Shown in pieces: positions 36,640-47,732 of a stretch of DNA of 64,000 nucleotides; position 1 is the first letter of the stretch, and each line of letters opens with the position of its first letter. Source of the stretch: Morella rubra (Eukaryota > Streptophyta > Magnoliopsida > Fagales > Myricaceae). The position numbers and the translations under genes are program-made. Where the stretch lies: positions 4,982,893 through 5,046,892 of the forward strand of contig CM025855.1 of assembly GCA_003952965.2 (NCBI GenBank). Direction: 5' to 3'. The notes below the pieces were generated by a model. It was not told the DNA's origin, made no database searches, and was given only the letters and a program-made list of their open reading frames with translations.

Positions 36640-38745
36640 GTTTCAAAACCATTTCAAAATTGCCATCTTATCTAAATATAATTGTTATCTTATGTTTCTT
36701 TCTTAATTCTCTTCCTCCAGCATTAATTGGTTTGTGTTGCACAAGATCTCAATTAATTGATTCCAGAATACTATCATTTCTACCTTTTTCAGCTCCAATT
36801 TCTGATCCAGTTTACAAATGCACAGGATCATCCGAGTTATTGGGGCCCTAGGGGTGGGTTGTTGTTGGGGAAATCCAAATCGAACGTGGGTGCCTTACAC
36901 TATCTTGGCAATCCAACCCATGGGTTTTAAAGTTGTGATTTACATGTGTGGCTGTGTATTAAGAGCATAAGGACTGAAGCTGGTCCAATGTCGAGCCCAT
37001 TTTCCTGAGAAAGTTGTATGTCAATTCCAAAGTCCTGGGCCACATGAAAGTACTTATAGTTTGCATTTAAAAATGATACCGAAGTTGTCAAGATTCCGAT
37101 TGTCTCACCGAAATAGTGATCTAAAATCGATGAGTCACATGGTTCTCTAAAATATCCTAATTATTTTGCTTGCCAATAAAAAAGTTGGAATGTTTGTCTT
37201 TGAAAGGCAGCTAAATATTTTGACGAATAACCACTCCACCTAACTGATTCTTTGCCTGCCAAAATTTATATCATTTAACGCTACGTGCCATGATTAGGCT
37301 CAAACGATAACATGCCCCCTAAGAAGAGTTTCATGACATGGGCCGTAACTCAATAACGTTCATGACATTGCAATTTACCACGAGCGGAAAATGAAATTAG
37401 TAACCGGAAAAACTATTTATCATTAGTGGAAAATGAATTCAATAACTCGAAAAAACATTGAACAAACTAAGGGAAAATGAATTCGATAATTGGAAAACAT
37501 TTTACATCTCCAGGAAAATGAATTCAATAACGAAACATTTTACATCTAAGGGAAAAAAATTTGATAACGGGAAAACGTTTTACGTTAGAGGAAAATAAAT
37601 TCGATAATTGAAAGACGTTATGTCAGAAGGAAAATGAATTTGATAACGGGAAAACGTTTTACGTCTCAGGAAAAATGAATTCAATAATTGAAAAATGTTT
37701 TACATTGAATTCGATCTCAAGGAAAATGAATTAACAAACAAAATATTTTATGTCTCAAGGAAAAAATTCGATAACGGGAAACATTTTATGTCTTAGGGAA
37801 AACGAATTTGATAATAGGAAAACGTTTTACGTCTCCGGAAAAATGAATTCGATAACTGAAAAACATTTTACATCTCAACAAAAAATGAATTCGAAAACGG
37901 GAAAACATTTTACGTCTCAAGGAAAATGAATTCGATAACGAGAAAATGTTTTACGTTGAGGAAAATGAATTCGATAACGGAAAAACATTTTATGTTTGAG
38001 GAAAATGAATTCAATAACGGAAAAATATTTTACGTCTGAGAGAAAATGAATTCGATAATGGAAAAATATTTTACGTCTGAGAGAAAATGAATTTGATAAG
38101 AGGAAAACATTTTACGTCTCAAGGAAACTAAATTCGACACACAGAAAAATGTTTTATGTCTGAGGGAAAATGAATTTGATAACTGAAAAATATTTTACGT
38201 CTCAAAGAAAATGAATTCAATAACGAAAAAAAATTTGATATCAAAAGGAAAATGAATTTAGTAACGGAAAAAAGTTTTACGTCAGAGAAAAATGAATTAA
38301 ATAACTGGAAAACATTTTACGTCAGAGAGAAAATGAATTTCATAACGGAAAAACGTTTTACATCAGAGGAAAAATGATTTTCATATCGATAAAACATTTT
38401 ACGTCAGAGGGAAAATGAATTCCATAACGGGAAAATGTTTTACATCTGAGGGAAAATGAATTCCATAGCAGGAAAACGTTTTACATCTCAAGGAAAATGA
38501 ATTCCATAACAGGAAAAACGTTTTACGTCTGAGGGAAAATGAATTCGATAACTGGAAAACATTTTACATCTCAAGAAAAATGAATTTGATAACGGAAAAA
38601 CGTTTTACGTCAAAGGAAAAACGAATTCAATGACGGGTAAACTTTTTACGTTTGGGGAAAAATGAATTGCATAATGGAAAAACGTTTTATGTCTGAGGGA
38701 AAATGAATTTGATAACAGGAAAACATTTTACATCTCAGGGAAAAT
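36640..38745. repeat. Left arm of a long inverted repeat
   Basis: About 0.75 kb of unique sequence (36640-37375) followed by the repeat array to 38745. The unique part matches 46803-47620 in reverse orientation with scattered mismatches: 'catcttatc', 'gcattaattggtttgt', 'tcaattaattgattcc', 'aaagcagctaaatatttt'-type blocks and others recur in inverted order. The two arms together enclose about 3.5 kb of spacer plus later insertions. This is the architecture of foldback-type transposons or of an old inverted duplication. Confidence 0.8.
37375..38745. repeat. Tandem array of ~40-bp units, left arm
   Basis: About 34 degenerate units of 36-42 bp, with consensus parts ggaaaatgaattcgataac and gggaaaacgttttacgtct. 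Many copies contain GAATTC and AAAACGTTTT, itself palindromic. The same unit in reverse complement forms the arrays at 42241-42655 and 44829-45490. No spacer/repeat alternation is seen. Confidence 0.9.
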
Positions 38746-39627
38746 GATTGTGAACCTCAATCCTGCTTCTCCAGAGGATTGTCCGCACCAACACCTGTAG
38801 AAAAGGGGCATAAAAAGATGATCCCCAGCCAAAAATGAAAGAAGAGAGGGTGGCAGCCCAAAGCAAGCTACGCGCGTCAAATCCACACGCCCCTGAAGTG
38901 GCGCGTGGTGTGTCAGGCGACGGTGTCGTGCTACCGAAGAGAGTCGATGTAGTAGATCTGGGGCAGCTGATGCCGGCCATGTGGCGCGTGTTCGCCAAAG
39001 GACTCCTTGTCATGGTGGTTGTCGCCTTCCCTTCATCGAAACAAAGACCCAAAACGAAAAAGGATCAAACCACCATTATTAGAACTAAAAATAACGAAAG
39101 ACTACGTCTAAGAAACTCTTAACCAGATGATGGCTGGCTAAGAGGTGGGCGGACAAGAGGAGGTGGAAATCCTCCCATCGCTTTGGTGAAAAAACGTCGC
39201 TAGAGGAAAGGGGACCTTCTCTTTCTAGACTTACGGAAAGCAGGGTCAATGGCTCACCTCTATTTAAGGTGGATGAATCTTGTAGATCAACAGTTTAGCT
39301 CCTCAAACATGAACTATTTTCACTTATTTTTATCTACAGCCCAAACTAAGAAGATCCAAAACGAATTCGTTTTGATAAATTGAGAGACGAGACTAATTGG
39401 TTCGTTTAGATCCATCCTGATGGGTATAGAATGAACGTTCATATCACTATTGTCATAACTTAGTAGAGTTTTCAGGTTTGAACAATTTGACAAATATCAA
39501 TTACCCAAATAAATGAAATGGCAAATTTCATGGGGCAAGTACACACACACACCCTCGTGGAGTCGGGGGAATACCCTCCTTCCTAGCGGAGGTCAATGGT
39601 TCGGAATTGGGAATTGGGAAGTTAAAT
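38746..39627. other. Spacer between the inverted arms, unclassified
   Basis: More GC-rich than its surroundings (38.8-39.3 kb), with overlapping 95-105 codon frames on both strands but no recognisable motif. It may be worn retroelement leader sequence. I cannot assign it. Confidence 0.35.
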
Positions 39628-40651
39628 GAGTTAATGACTATATCCATCCCTGGGTTTTGAACATTTTAAAAATTTGTCATTGGGTTTTCGTGTTTATCAT
39701 ACGTAGTCCTGAGTTTTGAGATGTTGTGAAAATGGTCCTTTCGTCCACTACCTTTAGCGAATTTTCCAGTCAATTAACAGTCTTAAACGTCATCACCAAC
39801 TAGAAAATGGCACGTGTAAAAAAAAATTATTTAGAAATGCCACTCATTTTTATCAAGCCACATCAATAAAACAAACAAAATAAAAAATCAATTAACAATT
39901 TAAAATCTACAAAAAAAAAAAAAAAAAAACTTCGAAAGAACCTAGGAGCCACGTGGCCTCCCTTGTTTTTGGGATGGTGGTGAGCACCCTACAGAGTGGG
40001 GAGCCAAGATCTGGGCTCCCCCTGCAAGGGGTGGCTCTTGCTGCCACATAGGGGTGGCAGTTAGCCACCCTGCAACTCTAGTTTTGGGGTGGCCGCAAGC
40101 CACCCCTCAACCACCCAGGATGAAGGGTGGCTCACTACCACCCCTCAACCCGCGTGAGGGCCACCAGCCTCCCAGGGGTGGCTCGTGCCCAGTGGCCCTC
40201 ATCTTCCTTGGTTGCGGGGTGGCCACAAGCCACCCCTTTGTGGCAGCAAGAGCCACCCCCCGGTAGGGGGAGCCCAGATCTAGGGTCCCCACTTTGTGGG
40301 GTGGCTCACCGGCACCCCAAAAATCAGGGAGGCCACGCAGCTCCCTAATTCTTTCAAATTTTTTTTTTTCATAATTTTAAATTGTTAATTTTTTTTATTT
40401 TGTTTATTTTATTGATGTGCCTTAGTAAAAATGACATGGCATTTTTAAATAAATTTTTTACACGTGTCATTTTCTAGTTGGTAATGACGTGTAAGACCAT
40501 TACTTAACTGGACAATTCACTAACGGTAGTAAACAGAAGGATTATTTTGACAACATCTCAAAATCTAAGGACTCCATGTGATAAATGCAAAAACTCAAAA
40601 ACGAATTTTTAAAAGTGATCCAAACCTAGGAACTAAAATGGTTATTAACCC
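39628..40651. mobile_element. Mutator-like foldback element, 1,024 bp
   Basis: Long terminal inverted repeats of about 340 bp (39628-39970 against 40320-40651, starting gagttaatgac and, in reverse, gggttaataac) are flanked by a perfect 9-bp duplication, aagttaaat (39619-39627 and 40652-40660). That length is the Mutator signature. The core (39950-40350) is a striking GC-rich island full of ggggtggc and its complement gccacccc, so nearly the entire element can fold. The 60-73 codon frames in the core are palindrome artefacts. Confidence 0.88.
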
Positions 40652-40954
40652 AAGTTAAATTCCATTTTCTTTTTCCCTTGTAATTTGTAATCAGAATATT
40701 GTTTTCAAAAGGGACGTCAAATATGAAATAAAACAATATCATCTGACCTCAGACGACTTGAGTTTAGTGCTCCACTGAGTGATTGAGACTGCATGTTTAA
40801 CTTTCACTCACTGATACATGAAACCTCCAGCACAATCAACTGAACTAATTATCAAGAATATATTTTCATTATATGAAACTTCACAGTAGGGATCATCCTG
40901 ACTTTTCTGACATTTCTAGGTGGATAACCTAACACATCTAGTCTACATTCTATT

Positions 40955-41651
40955 CAGGAAGGCGAGGCTTGTCCATAAATTGACTAAGAAGCTGTATAGA
41001 GTAAGCAAGTTCAGGTCTGGTCAGTGTCAAATAAAGCAGTATGCCAACCAATCTTCCATAAATGGAAGGATCATCTAATAATTCCCTATCCAACTTGGAA
41101 AGCTTGTGATGCTACTCTAAAGGAATTTTGGCAGGTTTAGAATTAAGAATACCAGAATCAGCAATGATATCAAGGACATACTTTCGTTGACGAAGAAAAA
41201 TGCCTTTGGAGAAATGGGGAATTTCTAAGCCAAGAAAATACTTAGGAGGACCGAGGTCCTTAATCCTAAATTTGTGATGTAGCAAGTCCTTATTAGAGTG
41301 AACTGATGGCATATCATTGCTAGCTATTAGAATACCATTCACATATATCAAAAGAATAATAAATCGAGTACCCTACACCTGGATGAACATAGAATAATCT
41401 GATTTTCATTGAGTAAACCCATGAGACAAAAGAAAAGATGAGAGCTTGGCAAACCATTGCCGAGAGGCTTGCTTGGAGCTTGCAAACCTTACAAGAATCA
41501 GTAGAAGAATAACCAAAAGGTAATTGCATATACAACTATTCATGTAAGTCATCATGACGAAATGCATTATTAATATCAAGCTCATAAAAGAACTAATTGT
41601 GGGCTGCAGCGAGAGCGAAAAGAACTTGGACAGAAGTAAACATAGCAACAA
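40955..41651 (-). pseudogene. Dead Ty1/copia reverse transcriptase fragment
   Basis: Minus-strand remnant of copia pol, in order: ASRQWFAKLSSFLLSHGFTQ (near 41651), a VCKLQ-type stretch in another frame, then the catalytic area with YVNG where active copies have YVDD, followed by IKDLGPPKYFLGLE and RKYVLDI. After a stop at 41112, the RLVGILLYLTLTRPELAYS block follows. So it has at least two frame breaks, a premature stop and a lost catalytic aspartate pair. LTRs, integrase and RNase H are missing. It sits in the spacer between the inverted arms. Confidence 0.85.
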
Positions 41652-42240
41652 GGGAAAATGTCTCTAGAATCCCCTCCCACCTCCCCTTTTCCTCTGATAT
41701 GGTCCTTTGTGACCAGAAACTCCCTTTATCTTTATGCTTCAACATTTCACTGATTTTTCATTATCTTTTGGGCCCCGACATTCTCAATTCTCAAATTGCC
41801 TTGTGGCAAATGGGCGTCATACATGACCTTGTTGCACATGTGAAACTTTGATTTCATGGGAAGGACGAAGTTCTTGCCAAATCTTTAGCACGATGAAACC
41901 TATATTTCAGGTTTAATCTATTCGTTTCTACCTTCTATACAGATACCTCAAAATTACAGTAACATTTGAGTACAAACTAGTGGTGCATTGTTGGCGTCTT
42001 TGTCGTGCTTGTGTTGTAGCATAATATGAAATGCTAAAAGCAAGAACCACGTTCCACGATGTTTGTGAAGAGACATGGTAATTAAATAGAAGTGTAAACT
42101 GTTGAACAAAGTGAAAGGAAGTCATTTCAATGTGCTTCCAAAAAGTCTACATTGGATAAACAACAGCTAGTGAGAGAACCAAAAACAACCGTGCAAGAAA
42201 AACTTAAACAACTAGATGAGCAAGGTGAAAAACTAGAAAG
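41652..42240. other. Unclassified spacer
   Basis: No gene or delimited element. It continues the spacer between the copia remnant and the right-hand repeat array. Confidence 0.35.
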
Positions 42241-42655
42241 GTTTTCCAGTTATAAAATTTATTTTTTCTAGGTCCGTAAAATGTTTTCTAATTATCGAAT
42301 TCATTTTTTCTCAAACGTAAAATATTTTTCAGTTATTGAATTCATTTTTCATAGTCATAAAAGGTTTTCCAATTATGAAATATATATTTTCCATTAGTGG
42401 TAAAAGATTTTCCAGTTATCGAATTCCTTTTCCTTCAAACATAAAAGGTTTTCTAGTTACCGAATTCATTTTCCCTTAGATGTAAAAGGTTTTCCAGTTA
42501 TGAAATTCATTTTTGCTAGACGTAAAAAAAAAAATCAACTATAGAATTCATTTTCCCTTGTAAAAAGATTTTCAGTTATCGAATTCATGAGAATGAGTCG
42601 TAAAAGGTTTTTCAATTATTGAAAAAAAATTTCAGTAATGGTCGGTCTTGCCCTT
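42241..42655. repeat. Short reverse-oriented array of the ~40-bp unit
   Basis: About ten units reading 'ttccagttatcgaattcatt' and variants, the reverse complement of the 37.4-38.7 kb array. It is probably the inner end of the right arm, separated from the rest of that arm by later insertions (42.66-44.83 kb). Confidence 0.85.
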
Positions 42656-43427
42656 TTGTGTTTAAAGAAAAGGTCAAGATACTAAGCAATAAACAACGGA
42701 TTTGGCGCAGCCATTCTTTTGCAAAGCCAGGGTTGTCATTAACTGTCGTTTTTGTGGTTTTCCCGGCAACATGAACAAAGTAGTTTGAGGTGGTATAATT
42801 GAAAGTTTGATAGGTAGGATTAGAGTTATCATTAGGCCTTCAAAACATCTAAAAAAGACAAGTGATTTTCTGATAATGTTGTTGCGTTAAATGGGGTGAG
42901 AAAGTGTCAATCAATTTCCCTCTAACGAGTCTTACTTTTGTTTTACAAGATAGTTTAAGAATTAAGAATATTAACCACAGAAGTCGCAGCCCAACTGGTA
43001 GTGTGGTAATCTCATATCTAGAGATAGGACCAGTCTTGGTACTTGGTTATTGTTTCGTTGATTGTGGTGATGGTTCAACCTTTGATTAGTAGTTATGGCT
43101 TAATTCGAATCTATAGCAATGTGTGGTACTCTTATAATAACGCCTAAAGAATAGGCTAAGTTGGTCGCCTCCATGGTAGGTTTACAGGGTGCAGTAACTT
43201 CTCATGATACATCGGAAGTTTGCTATGTCCACGTCCAAGCAAATGACTGAAGTTTAAATGAGCGTCCAGACTATGTATTTCTATAAACAACAAAATTGTG
43301 TAAATTTCTTTATATCTATATATGTTTATTAGGCCTTGGATGGGGCGCCTGTGATATGATCTCTTTGTATGTACTCAGGGAGTGCTGACTTTTGTGCTTG
43401 TATGTAGAGCTAGAACCTTTTTTGGTT
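42656..43427. other. Unclassified insert within the right arm
   Basis: Interrupts the ~40-bp array. I found no terminal repeats for it. A stretch near 42985-43010 has a weak tRNA-like A-box look but no credible partner B-box. Confidence 0.35.
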
Positions 43428-43443
43428 AATATGACTATCGTTA

Positions 43444-44244
43444 GCAGACGCAATCTCGCTTTCTCTCCTCCCTCTCTCTCGACTTTTTCTCTTCTTCCTT
43501 TTGAGAGTCCGTTCTCCTCCTTCACTTGGGCAGCGGGTGTAGTTTTCTACCCACCCGCTTGCCCGTCGTCCCTTTACTGGTCTCCGGCCAGTAAGGTGGT
43601 GTTATTGGGTTGTGGTTCATTTTTTCTGCAGATCTGGGATTTCTTCTTCGACGAGCCCATGCGATTTCACTGACTTTTGTGCAGCTGTTTTTAACACGCG
43701 CCCTATGGCCCGTTTTAGTGGCCACTGCTCTTTATTTTCACCCGTGTCCGGCAACTCAATGTCGGCGCGTGTGATCCCACGCACCTCTATTGTTGCACGT
43801 GGATCTCACACGCCTCCACCTCCAGTGATATTCGCTTGTTTGTGCTTTGTCTTTTGCTAGGAGCCTCTCTTGTGTGTCTCCCTTCTCGACCGGTGCTTTC
43901 ATAATCGATTCCGAAGGGAAGTGGGATCGAGGTGCCATGGAATGCATCCTCTCCTCCAGCGACCAGCTTCGCCTTCAGCTTCTATCCCCCCTGTGGGTTT
44001 AGGTCTTTGACCCCTTTGTGATTGTTATGGTTTATGGCTATTTCAGGCTATTTGCGGTGGACCTCTGGTCCTTTTACTTTTCTGTAACGGGCTCTATGCC
44101 CTTGGTCATGTAGTCGGCCCTTCAGATCCTCTATGTTGTGCACCTTCATTTTGTACTCTCCCCCTTTCTGCTTCTCCGTTTGTGTTTCTGGTTGTACAGT
44201 TTCTTTGTTGTTGAATGTTATTGTCTTTGCTTAGAGAAAAAAAA
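43444..44244 (+). mobile_element. Poly(A) retroposon with 16-bp target duplication
   Basis: 801 bp ending in an A-run (about 44236-44244). It is flanked by aatatgactatcgtta (43428-43443) and aatataactatcgtta (44245-44260), one mismatch. A long variable target duplication plus a 3' poly(A) is the mark of LINE-machinery insertion. The body is CT-rich at the 5' end and C/G-moderate, with frames under 100 codons and no endonuclease or reverse transcriptase. It could be a 5'-truncated or non-autonomous LINE or a processed transcript. I cannot identify the source. Confidence 0.75.
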
Positions 44245-44260
44245 AATATAACTATCGTTA

Positions 44261-44599
44261 GGTGAAAATACATTTTTCATCCACGAATTATCATAGGTTT
44301 TGCACTTTGCACCATAAACTACCAATTTTGACACATTGCACCCTCTAACTACCAATTTTTAACACTTAGTATGCTTTATCAAATTTTCAGACTAAAATGA
44401 CGGTAATGCCCTTGACCCATTTTGTATATATTGAAGATATTGTTGTCAATTTATTAATTTCTCAAGGGTATTATTGTCAAATGGAGGGTGCAAAGTGTCT
44501 AACATTGGTAGTTCGAGGGTGCAATATCTTAAAGATGGTAGTTTGGGGTGCAATGTGTCACTACTCCCGTAGTTTGTGGGAGAAAAATGTATTTTTGCC
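44261..44599. mobile_element. Mutator-like MITE (copy 1, 339 bp) inside a target duplication
   Basis: The ends ggtgaaaatacat and, in reverse, ggcaaaaatacat are flanked by a perfect 9-bp duplication, ctatcgtta (44252-44260 and 44600-44608). Those bases are also part of the right target duplication of the preceding retroposon, so this element came later. Internal text 'ggtagtttggggtgcaatgt' recurs in the copy at 56638-57015. Confidence 0.88.
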
Positions 44600-44828
44600 C
44601 TATCGTTATTTACCCAAAAAAAAAAACGAAAATCTCAAGTATTGCATGCCCCTTTAATGATAGCGTAAAAAAACCAAAATTCATTAAGTCATGCCCCCAG
44701 ATGTTAAGGTGGTCATGAATACTAAGTTGGTAAAAGTAGCAACATGGACCTGAAAATAATGGTTTGAAATTTCAAAATTATGGAACGTCATGTTATTGCT
44801 GGTTTGTTTCGTTATTTGCATGTTTCAA

Positions 44829-45490
44829 ATAATTTTTCCTTTAATTGTAAAAGGTTTTTTGGTTATCGAATTCATTTTCCCTTCATCCGTAAAAAGGTTT
44901 TATAGTTATCAAATTAATTTTTCCTAAGTCGTAAAAAGTTTTTTGGTTATTGAATTTATTTTTCTTCAGTCATAAAAGGTTTTTCAGTTATCGAATTCAT
45001 TTTCTCTTAAATGTAAAATTTTTTCCCATTATTGAATTCATTTTTCCTAAGACGTAAAATGTTTTTCCATTATCAAATTCATTTTCCCTCGTAAAATATT
45101 TTTCCGTTATCGAATTCATTTTCCCTCTGACATAAAACATTTTCCCGTTATCGAATTCATTTTTCCTCAAAAGTAAAATGCTTTCCAGTTGTCAAATTCA
45201 CTTTCCCTCTGACATAAAATGTTTTTTCATTATCAAATTCATTTTCCATCAAACGTAAAATATTTTTCAGTTATCGAATTCATTTTCCCTCAAACGTAAA
45301 AGATTTTTCAGTTAATTTATTTTTCCTTAGTTCAATATTTTTGGACTTATCGTATTCATTTTTCCTAAGACGTAAAATGTTTTCTAGTTATTGAATTTAT
45401 TTTCTCTCAGTTAGTCATAAAAGGTTTTCCTGTTATCAAATTTATTTTTCCTTAGTTGTTCATTGTTTTTCAAGTTATTGAATTCATTTT
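44829..45490. repeat. Reverse-oriented ~40-bp array, right arm
   Basis: About 16 degenerate units (ttatcgaattcattttccct and variants), the inverse of the left-arm array. It runs directly into the Tourist-like element at 45498. Confidence 0.88.
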
Positions 45491-45497
45491 CCAATAA

Positions 45498-46799
45498 GGG
45501 TCTGTTTGTTTCACTGTAAAGCACTTTTTTTTGTAAAGCAGTTTCTAATGCATTATGTTTCAATAAAGTATTGTAATTTCTGGTGTTTAGTTGTTACATC
45601 AAATATATTTTCTGAAAGTATTTTTTAATGTTTTTGACATATGTTATATTTTTCGTAATTTTATATGATTAATAAACTTAATTTTTAACATCAATTTGAA
45701 ATAAAATAAAATAAAGTTTTCGAGAAAGTATGAAAGGGGTCGGGTTCCTTTAAATGTTTTGGTTTCGGGTTAGAAACCCGAACACTAACTTGATTTTTTT
45801 TGGGTTTGTGTTTCAAAACCCAACCTCAACCTTGAAAAAAACTAAAACCATTGAGGTCGGGTTCTTTTGAATGATTGGGTTTCGGGTTAGAGATGCGAAC
45901 ACGAAGCTTAATTTTTCTCAGTTTCGTGTTTCAAAACTCGACCCCGACCCTGAAAAAAAAGCTAAAATTGTCGGGGTCATGTTCTTTGGAATGCTTTAGT
46001 TTTAGGTTAGAGACTCGACCACGAATTTGATATTTTTTTGAGTTCATGTTTCAAAACCTGACCCCGACCCCGAAAAAGTTGAAATCGTCGGGGTCAAGTC
46101 CTTTTGAATGATTTGATTTCGGGTTAGAGAGACGAACACGAATCTGATTTTTCTCGGGTTCATGTTTCAAAACCCGACCTCAAAAAAAGCTAAAATTGTC
46201 AGGGTCGAGTTCCTTTGAATGCTTTAGTTTCAGGTTAGAGACGCGAACATGATTCTAATTTTTCTCGGATTCATGTTCCAAAACCCGACCCCGACCCCCA
46301 AAAAAATTAAAATCATCGAGGTCAGGTTCCTTTGAATGCTTTTAGTTTTAGATTATAAACCCAAACATGAACTTGATTTTTGTTGGGTTTATGTTTCAAA
46401 GCTCGACTCTCGAAAAAAGCTAAAACCGTTAAGGTCGGATTCTTTTGAATGATTTGGTTTCGGGTTAAAGACCCGAACACAAACTTGTTTTGTCTCAAGT
46501 TCATGTTTTAAACTCCAACTCCAACCACGATGCAACTCGACCAGTTTGAGTTGAACTAGGTCGGTTTCGAGTTAGAAAGTCGGGTCGATTGATTTTTGGC
46601 CACCCCTAATATTGGGAGAAGCATGTCAGGAAAGAAGATTCGCTAGTTTTAAAAATTAAACTACTTTCAGGAAAGTAGAACTATCTTTTATGGGTAACCG
46701 AATTGAGTTTCGGTTAATCGTATTTACGAGGTTCCCTAAACAATCGAAAGTATAGAAAGTACTTTCCAGAAAGTAAAATACTGCAAAACAAACTGAACC
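45498..46799. mobile_element. Tourist/PIF-Harbinger-like element with minisatellite (copy 2)
   Basis: Terminal repeats gggtctgtttgttt and, in reverse, ggttcagtttgtttt are flanked by TAA at 45495-45497 and 46800-46802. The core holds about seven units of ~117 bp (starts near 45740, 45857, 45977, 46094, 46205, 46322 and 46436). It is the opposite orientation of 31256-32171. The 386-bp size difference from that copy is close to three extra units. The corresponding place in the left inverted arm (near 37411-37422, 'tatttatcattagtgg') is uninterrupted and serves as the empty site. Confidence 0.88.
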
Positions 46800-46802
46800 T
46801 AA

Positions 46803-47620
46803 TGATAAATAGTTTTTCAGGTTACTAAATTCAGTTTCCGTTAGTGATAAATAGCAATGTCATGAAAGTTACGAGTGTTTATGCCCGTGTCATGAAACTT
46901 TCAGGGGAGGCATGTTATCGATTGAGCCTAATCATGGGACATAGTGTTGCTTAATGATATAAATTTTGGCAGGCAAAGAATCAGTTAGGTGGAGTGGTTA
47001 TGCATCAAAATATTTAGCTGCCTTTCAAAGACGGGCAGTCCAACTTTTTTATTGGCAAGCAAAATAATTAGGATACGAGGGAAATTTCAGAGAACCACGT
47101 GACTCAGCCATTTTAGATCATTATTTCAGTGTGACAACCGGGATCTTGACAGTTTTGGTATCGTTTTTAAATTCAAACTATAACTACTTTCATGTGGCCC
47201 AGGTCTTTGGAATTGGGTCGATGCAGAAAAATTGACGTACTACTCTATCATGTGAATGGGCTCGACATTGGACCAGCCTCAGTCCTTGTGCTCTTAATGC
47301 ACAGCCCACACGTGAAAATCAAAACTTTTAAACCCCATCGGTTGGATTGCAAAGCCAGAACTGCAAGGCACCCACGTTTGATTTGGATTTCCCAAACAAC
47401 AACCCAACCCCCGGGCCTCAACAACTCGGATGATTTGGTACATTTGTAAACTGGAACGACCAGAAATTGGAGCTGGAAATGGAAGAAATGATAGTATTCC
47501 GGAATCAATTAATTGAGATCTTGCGCACTACAAACCAATTAATGCTGGATGAAGAGAATTTAGAAAGAAACATGAGATAAAAATTATGTTTGGATAAGAT
47601 GGTGATTTTGATTTAGAATC
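46803..47620. repeat. Outer part of the right inverted arm
   Basis: Reverse-complement counterpart of about 36640-37410, including the first array unit next to the Tourist insertion. Similarity fades outward near 47620, where the DUF241 C-terminal remnant begins after about 110 bp. Open frames here (85-86 codons) have no homology that I recognise. Confidence 0.8.
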
Positions 47621-47732
47621 AGAAAAGAAGATAAATTTCTTCCCATGTACATGTATCGAAATTAGACGAAGCTCTATGATTCAGTACTTGTTAATTCACA
47701 GACAAAAATGGATGCCCATTTCTATTTTTGTG

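Noticed and set aside
37375-38745. Regularly spaced ~40-bp repeats that superficially resemble a CRISPR array
   Set aside because: The whole unit repeats with no unique spacers, the host is a plant nuclear genome, and there are no cas genes.
38735-39122. Overlapping 95-105 codon frames in moderately GC-rich DNA between the arms
   Set aside because: No domain is recognisable in either strand and the region looks like worn repeat DNA.
39950-40350. Overlapping 60-73 codon frames in GC-rich DNA
   Set aside because: Palindromic core of the Mutator-like element; frames appear on both strands because of symmetry.
42985-43060. tRNA-like A-box text suggesting a SINE or tRNA
   Set aside because: No cloverleaf and no convincing B-box at the right distance.
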